A stretch of DNA of 64,000 nucleotides from Pleomorphochaeta sp963678575 (lineage in GTDB: Bacteria > Spirochaetota > Spirochaetia > Sphaerochaetales > Sphaerochaetaceae), in NCBI GenBank assembly GCA_963678575.2, contig CAXXHV010000002.1, positions 868,001-932,000 of the forward strand, written 5' to 3'. Below, in pieces: positions 59,617 to 64,000 of this stretch (positions are counted from its first letter, which is position 1; each line of letters begins with the position of its first letter). The position numbers and the translations under genes were made by a program. The notes below the pieces were generated by a model. That model saw nothing but the letters and a program-made list of their open reading frames with translations, was not told where the DNA came from and ran no database searches.

Positions 59617-61026
59617 TTACAGTTTTTTTGATAAAACTGGACCTTTTGCAGTATCTTTTAAAATATAACCTAATTTTTCAATTTCGGCTCTTATTTCGTC
59701 TGCTTTTTTAAAATCTTTTTCTTTTTTTGCATTTGTTCTTAAATTAACAAGATTAATTATTTCATTAGGTATAACTATTTCTCTTTTTTTAATTTCATTA
59801 AATTTAAGACCAAAAACTTCATCGAAATATAATATTAATGAATATTTTTCATTATCATTAATATTACTTTTTAAAGTTTTCCACAAAACTGCAATAGCCA
59901 TTGGCATATTTAAATTATTATTTACACACTCATCAAATTCATTTTGAAGAGCTATTGATTCTTCACTAACAATTTTAACTTGTTGAGCATTATTATCTAA
60001 TAATTCTTGTATTTTAGAAACAATTGATAATCTGTTTTTTCTTGCTGTATCTAAATTTTCAAAGCTAAACCTTAACTGAGATCTATAATGACCATTTAAA
60101 GTAAAAAATCTATAATCCATTGGATCATATCCTTTATTCTTTAATAAAGAAAGAGTTAAGAAATCTCCTTTACTTTTACTCATTTTACCTGTCTCATCTA
60201 ATAAGAATTCTCCATGTACCCAATAATTTACCCATTTTTTATTAGTAGCAGCTTCACTTTGAGCAATTTCGTTAGTATGATGAACAGGAATTGCATCAAT
60301 ACCACCACAGTGAATATCAAAGGATTCTCCAAGGTATTTCATACTCATAGCGGAACATTCGATATGCCAGCCAGGATAGCCTCTACCCCAAGGAGAGTCC
60401 CACATCATTTGTTGTTCGCCAAATTTGCTATTTGTAAACCATAATACAAAATCTTTACTATTTTTTTTATTATCATCAACACTTACATCATCTCTTACTG
60501 CAGTTATTAAATCATCTAAATTTTGATTTGCTAGTTTACCATAATCCTTATATGTATCGATTGAAAAATATACATTACCACCACTAATATATGTATGTCC
60601 ATTTTTTTCTAAACGTTTAATTAATTCTATCATATCAGAAATATGGTCAGTTGCTTTACATAATACATTTGGTTTTAATAAATTTAAATCAGTAGCATCA
60701 TTTATAAAAGCATCAGTATAAAAAGAAGCAATTTCCCAAACACTTTTCCCTACTTCTTTAGCTTTTTTTGTCATTTTATCATCGCCATCATCACCATCAT
60801 CAGTTAAATGACCTACATCAGTAATATTCATAACATGTTTTACTTTATAATTTGAATGTAATAAAGCTCTTTTTAAAACATCCTCAAAAATAAAAGTCCT
60901 TAAATTTCCAATATGTGCATAATTATAAACTGTAGGACCACAAGTATATAAACCAACCTCTTGTTCATTAATTGGTTTAAATTCCTCTAATTTTCGTCCC
61001 ATGGTATTATATAAATATATAGACAT
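59617..61026 (-). CDS. cysS: Cysteinyl-tRNA synthetase
   Basis: 469 residues from the ATG at 61026, 7 bases after AAGGGA; a longer open frame to 61092 has no ribosome-binding site and no conserved residues. Motifs are LYTCGPTVYNYAHIGN (27-42) with the zinc-binding Cys29 and the HIGN, GWHIECSAMS near 225 with further zinc ligands, and GKMSKSKGDFL near 281. The anticodon-binding part is at the C-terminus. It charges tRNA-Cys in the cytoplasm. It is followed by the ECF sigma and anti-sigma genes in the same direction. Confidence 0.96.
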   Translation of the reverse strand: MSIYLYNTMGRKLEEFKPINEQEVGLYTCGPTVYNYAHIGNLRTFIFEDVLKRALLHSNYKVKHVMNITDVGHLTDDGDDGDDKMTKKAKEVGKSVWEIASFYTDAFINDATDLNLLKPNVLCKATDHISDMIELIKRLEKNGHTYISGGNVYFSIDTYKDYGKLANQNLDDLITAVRDDVSVDDNKKNSKDFVLWFTNSKFGEQQMMWDSPWGRGYPGWHIECSAMSMKYLGESFDIHCGGIDAIPVHHTNEIAQSEAATNKKWVNYWVHGEFLLDETGKMSKSKGDFLTLSLLKNKGYDPMDYRFFTLNGHYRSQLRFSFENLDTARKNRLSIVSKIQELLDNNAQQVKIVSEESIALQNEFDECVNNNLNMPMAIAVLWKTLKSNINDNEKYSLILYFDEVFGLKFNEIKKREIVIPNEIINLVNLRTNAKKEKDFKKADEIRAEIEKLGYILKDTAKGPVLSKKL

Positions 61027-61175
61027 GTATTTTTCCCTTACAAAATTTAGATTTAATTTTATTATAACAAATAAATAAACATTTATAAACAAATGAATAA
61101 ATATATTGAAGATTATAACATCTCTTTAAAAATTTACCATTGCTAGAATGTCTATTCGTTGTTAATATACTAAAT

Positions 61176-62093
61176 ATGAATAATAATGTAAGCCAAGAAG
61201 ATGAAAAAATCAAGTTTGAAGATATAATTCAAACTGATGTTCCATTAGCACAATATACAACTCTAAGAATTGGTGGTAATGCAAAATATTTTTGTTCCCC
61301 TGGAAGATATGAAGAATTTATTGTTGCTATTAATTATGCTAGAGATAATAATTTAAAAATTAATTTATTAGGGTTAGGTTCAAATTTATTAATTAGTGAT
61401 GAACCTGTTGATGGATTAACAATTAGAACATCAAAATTATGTAGATATTCAATTAGAGGTAATATTTTTTCATGTAGAGCAGGAATGTCTCTTGATAGAG
61501 CAATTAACATCACTCAAAATGATGGGATGCTTGGTCTTGAAGGTCTTGGAGGTATTCCAGGTTCAATTGGTGGTGCAATATATGGTAATGCTGGGGCTTA
61601 TGGTTATACTATAAGTGATCGTTTGCTTTATGTTGATTATATTACATTTGATGGCAAATCCCATAGAATGGATAGAAATGGCGAAAAATTTGGCTATCGC
61701 GATAGTCCTTTTAAACATATGGAAAAAGTAATGATATTTGAAGCTGGTTTTTTCTTGGATAAAAATAAATACAGTACTTTTGCAAAACAAGTAAAAGACA
61801 ATAATACTAAAACTCGCATTACTAAAGGTCTTTTAACTTATCCAAGTGCAGGAAGCATTTTTAAAAACCCTAAAGATCAAATTGCAGGAAAATTAATTGA
61901 AGCTTGTGGTTTAAAAAATTATAGTGTTGGTGATGCAATTATCTGTGATACACATGCTAATTATATTATGAATAAAAATAAAGCAACTAGTGATGATGTT
62001 TATAAATTGAGCCAAATTTGTAAAGAAAAAGTTATGAAAAAATTCAATATTGAATTGGAATATGAAGTACAATTATTAGGTGATTTTTCATAA
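61176..62093 (+). CDS. murB: UDP-N-acetylenolpyruvoylglucosamine reductase
   Basis: 305 residues from the ATG at 61176. The frame is open to a TTG at 61140 but the protein similarity begins after the ATG, and neither start has a strong ribosome-binding site. Motifs are YTTLRIGGNAKYF near 30, LGLGSNLLISDEPVDG near 70, and GLEGLGGIPGSIGGAIYGNAG near 118 for FAD. The catalytic Ser-Gly region is YPSAGSIFKNP near 226. This is a type II-like short MurB. It reduces the enolpyruvyl group with NADPH in peptidoglycan synthesis. Its stop overlaps the convergent gene by 6 bases. Confidence 0.93.
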   Translation: MNNNVSQEDEKIKFEDIIQTDVPLAQYTTLRIGGNAKYFCSPGRYEEFIVAINYARDNNLKINLLGLGSNLLISDEPVDGLTIRTSKLCRYSIRGNIFSCRAGMSLDRAINITQNDGMLGLEGLGGIPGSIGGAIYGNAGAYGYTISDRLLYVDYITFDGKSHRMDRNGEKFGYRDSPFKHMEKVMIFEAGFFLDKNKYSTFAKQVKDNNTKTRITKGLLTYPSAGSIFKNPKDQIAGKLIEACGLKNYSVGDAIICDTHANYIMNKNKATSDDVYKLSQICKEKVMKKFNIELEYEVQLLGDFS

Positions 62094-63152
62094 ATATCTT
62101 TGATATTTGATTTCTATCTCTTTATTACTATTAAGTTTAAAATTATAATAACTTTTATTTTTATTATTTTCAAAATTGTATTGTAATCCAACAACTTTAT
62201 TCGTATAGCTTATTTTGACGCTATTTAAAATTATATAAAAAGCAAAGTTGTTATTATAATTTAAGCTGAACTCAATTTCATTTTTATCAGTTTTAAAAAC
62301 TGTACTTACTTTAAAATCTTTATTAATTGTTTTCCTTAGATAAACATCATAATCAATTTCTGTTAACATATTCAAATATATTATTATTTGTAGGTTATTG
62401 ATATAATAGTTTAATTTTAACTTTCCTTTGACTTGTCGATTTCGTTTTATTCCCTGCCCTCCATAAATTGAGATATCAAATATTTTATCAATGGATTCGT
62501 ATTTAAAATTTCCATAATTAAAAACAACTCTATATGCATATTTCTCATTTATATTTTTAATGTTAAAAAAAAATGTAAAACATTTTAAATTAAGGGCAAA
62601 TATTGAGCTATAATAAATGCCATAATTAGTAGTCGCCAATTCTTGTTGCGTAGAAATATTTTTGAATTTGTATTTTAAATAAAAAAGATATCCATTTTTT
62701 GTATAAAGTAAATTGGATAAATCATAATAAAATTTATTATTTAAATTTGAATAATTATAATAATAGGAAGCTTGAATAACTAAATTATTCAAATTCAATT
62801 CAAGATTTTTTATATCAACTTTTTCTTTTGAAAAAGTTGGAATAGTAGAAGAAATTTTTAAAATATTATAATCAAAACTTATAATATATCTTAAAGAGGA
62901 ATCAATAATTACTTGTTCATTTAGTTGGATTTTATCTTTTTTTATAAGTAAATTATTTTTCGAGAATTTAAGAGAATTTACATCTAGTATTTTGTTATTC
63001 TCAAATTTTATACTAACCTTATTGAATTTATCATAAATATTTAACTTTAAACTATTGTCTAAATTATTACTTATTAAACTGACATTTGTTGAAAATAAAC
63101 TTATTATACTAAAATTTATATATAACATTGCTAATAAATATTTTTTTATCAT
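62088..63152 (-). CDS. Putative outer-membrane or secreted beta-rich protein
   Basis: 354 residues with a signal peptide (LLAMLYINFSIISLFS, cleavage about residue 21). The mature part is very rich in Asn, Lys, Tyr, Ile and Phe and alternates hydrophobic and polar residues in strands (YGIYYSSIFALNLKC, YRVVFNYGNFKYES), ending KEIEIKYQRYL with an aromatic residue near the terminus, as in outer-membrane barrels. No family is recognised. It converges with murB and overlaps it by 6 bases, and diverges from ackA. The ATG at 63152 has no strong Shine-Dalgarno site. Confidence 0.5.
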   Translation of the reverse strand: MIKKYLLAMLYINFSIISLFSTNVSLISNNLDNSLKLNIYDKFNKVSIKFENNKILDVNSLKFSKNNLLIKKDKIQLNEQVIIDSSLRYIISFDYNILKISSTIPTFSKEKVDIKNLELNLNNLVIQASYYYNYSNLNNKFYYDLSNLLYTKNGYLFYLKYKFKNISTQQELATTNYGIYYSSIFALNLKCFTFFFNIKNINEKYAYRVVFNYGNFKYESIDKIFDISIYGGQGIKRNRQVKGKLKLNYYINNLQIIIYLNMLTEIDYDVYLRKTINKDFKVSTVFKTDKNEIEFSLNYNNNFAFYIILNSVKISYTNKVVGLQYNFENNKNKSYYNFKLNSNKEIEIKYQRYL

Positions 63153-63193
63153 ACATACTATATGAAAATATTATAATTTTTGCATTATCTTAG

Positions 63194-63222
63194 TTGAACA
63201 TCGTATTAATTTGTGTGATAAT
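63194..63222 (+). promoter_or_regulatory. Promoter of ackA
   Basis: TTGAAC, a 17-base spacer, then GATAAT, 57 bases before the ackA ATG. The -10 box lies within the palindrome at 63214-63230. Confidence 0.68.
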
Positions 63223-63230
63223 TTATCACA
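63214..63230. promoter_or_regulatory. Palindromic operator over the ackA -10 box
   Basis: TGTGATAATTTATCACA, a perfect 17-base palindrome around a central T. It covers the -10 box, so a bound protein should block transcription. The TGTGA...TCACA ends recall CRP-, FNR- or Rex-like sites, but the 7-base spacing does not match those exactly. Confidence 0.65.
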
Positions 63231-63278
63231 TATTTTCTAAAAAAATCTTAGACATTTTTTAATTAAGGAGCCCAAATT

Positions 63279-64000
63279 ATGGTGATTCTAACTCTGAATT
63301 GCGGAAGTTCTTCTGCAAAATATCAAGTATTTGATTGGACAAACAAAGACGTTCTTGCTGTTGGTGTAGTAGAAAGAATAGGTCTTGAATATTCAACAAT
63401 TGAACACAAAGCAAAAGATAAAGAAGAATATACAGCAAAGTTTTCTTCTCCAACTCACAAAGAAGCAATTGAATTAATAATCAAAATGCTTGTAGATGAA
63501 GAGTATGGTGTAATAAATGATTTGTCTCAAATTGGTGCAGTTGGACACAGAGTTCTTCATGGTGGTGAAATATTCAAAAAATCTGAATTGGTTACTGATT
63601 TTGTTATACAAGAATTAAAGGAATTAATTCCTTTAGGTCCTCTTCATATGCCCGCAAACATCATGGGTATCGAGGCAGCTAGAAAAGTTATGCCTAATAT
63701 TCCTCATGCAATTGTAATGGATACAGCTTGGCATCAAACCATGCCTGAAGAAGCTTTTATGTATGCTCTACCTTATAGTTGGTATACTGATTATAATGTA
63801 AGGAGATATGGTTTCCACGGAACATCTCATTTATATTGTGCAAAAAGAGCAGCTGTTTTATTAGGTAAAGAAAACAAAGATACAAATGTTATTATTTGCC
63901 ATATTGGTAATGGTGCTTCTGTTTGTGCCGTAAAAGATGGTGTTTGTATTGATACTTCAATGGGGTTAACTCCTTTAGAAGGTTTAATTATGGGAACAAG
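63279..64000 (+). CDS. ackA: Acetate kinase, 3' part beyond window
   Basis: 240 complete codons are visible from the ATG at 63279, 8 bases after AAGGAG (63265-63270). The opening MVILTLNCGSSSAKYQVFDW is the family's first signature. GHRVLHGGE near 90 has the substrate arginine, MDTAWHQTMP near 148 holds the catalytic aspartate, RRYGFHGTSHLY near 170 is the second signature, and CHIGNGASV near 206 is the phosphate-binding loop. It converts acetyl phosphate and ADP to acetate and ATP, the energy-yielding end of acetyl-CoA from pyruvate formate-lyase. The reading frame is intact to the edge of the window. Confidence 0.97.
   Translation, partial: MVILTLNCGSSSAKYQVFDWTNKDVLAVGVVERIGLEYSTIEHKAKDKEEYTAKFSSPTHKEAIELIIKMLVDEEYGVINDLSQIGAVGHRVLHGGEIFKKSELVTDFVIQELKELIPLGPLHMPANIMGIEAARKVMPNIPHAIVMDTAWHQTMPEEAFMYALPYSWYTDYNVRRYGFHGTSHLYCAKRAAVLLGKENKDTNVIICHIGNGASVCAVKDGVCIDTSMGLTPLEGLIMGT

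Noticed and set aside
63214..63230. Naming the ackA palindrome a CRP, FNR or Rex site
   Set aside because: Half-sites are similar, but the spacing (TGTGA-N7-TCACA) does not match the usual form of any of these, so I left it unassigned.
1..64000. CRISPR arrays, insertion sequences or prophage
   Set aside because: I saw no regularly spaced direct repeats, transposase-like or phage-like proteins. The repeats present are a few regulatory-size elements and one gene duplication.

Overview
The window is very AT-rich DNA, roughly 25-30% G+C by eye. It reads as a chromosomal segment of an anaerobic, fermentative, double-membrane bacterium. A spirochaete is my best guess. The evidence is the periplasmic sugar-binding protein whose signal peptide ends ...FANGASE (a pattern I associate with spirochaetes), the FecR-like and beta-barrel outer-membrane proteins, Lnt, and the Lon N-terminus; no single gene settles it. 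Fermentation is indicated by pyruvate formate-lyase, its activase and acetate kinase. I found no CRISPR array, insertion sequence, prophage, rRNA or integrase. One tRNA (Met, CAT) is present.

Layout. 1-4.5 kb: a CYTH phosphatase/cyclase (cut by the window edge), a membrane protein, a Zn-ribbon protein and a glutathione peroxidase, then two duplicated secreted proteins with near-identical promoters flanking a divergent short secreted protein. 4.8-18 kb: tRNA-Met, lnt, ppk, an HD phosphohydrolase, a TtcA-like enzyme, an outer-membrane barrel, a FecR/pseudo-5'-nucleotidase/barrel fusion, and mutL. 18-27 kb, mostly minus strand: lipoprotein, acyltransferase and dihydroorotate-dehydrogenase-like genes; a pyruvate formate-lyase encoded in two pieces plus pflA; serA-serC-Lrp regulator. 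27-32.8 kb: rpsU, recJ, recO, an Lnb-type (DUF4105) membrane protein and a TauE-type permease.

32.8-48.7 kb is the most distinctive region: about 16 kb, all on the minus strand, for myo-inositol or a related cyclitol. A LacI regulator is followed by an ABC importer (ATPase, permease, binding protein) interleaved with Gfo/Idh/MocA dehydrogenases, then iolB-iolD-iolE-iolG. The same strand continues with a cytidylate-kinase-like protein, an archaeal-type (type II) glyceraldehyde-3-phosphate dehydrogenase, an archaeal-type phosphoglycerate kinase and, beyond a terminator, a LarA-like nickel racemase. iolC, iolJ and iolA are not in the window. Three AAACGTT-centred LacI-type operators lie in front of the ABC genes, iolB and the regulator. 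The first two sit directly downstream of recognisable promoters, so repression lifted by an inositol-derived inducer is likely.

49-64 kb: carbamate kinase, a queuosine-precursor transporter, lon, a U32 peptidase, a degenerate PfkB-like protein, valS, cysS with an ECF sigma/anti-sigma pair, murB, a probable outer-membrane protein, and the start of ackA behind a palindromic operator. Several convergent gene pairs overlap or abut, so the genome looks compact.
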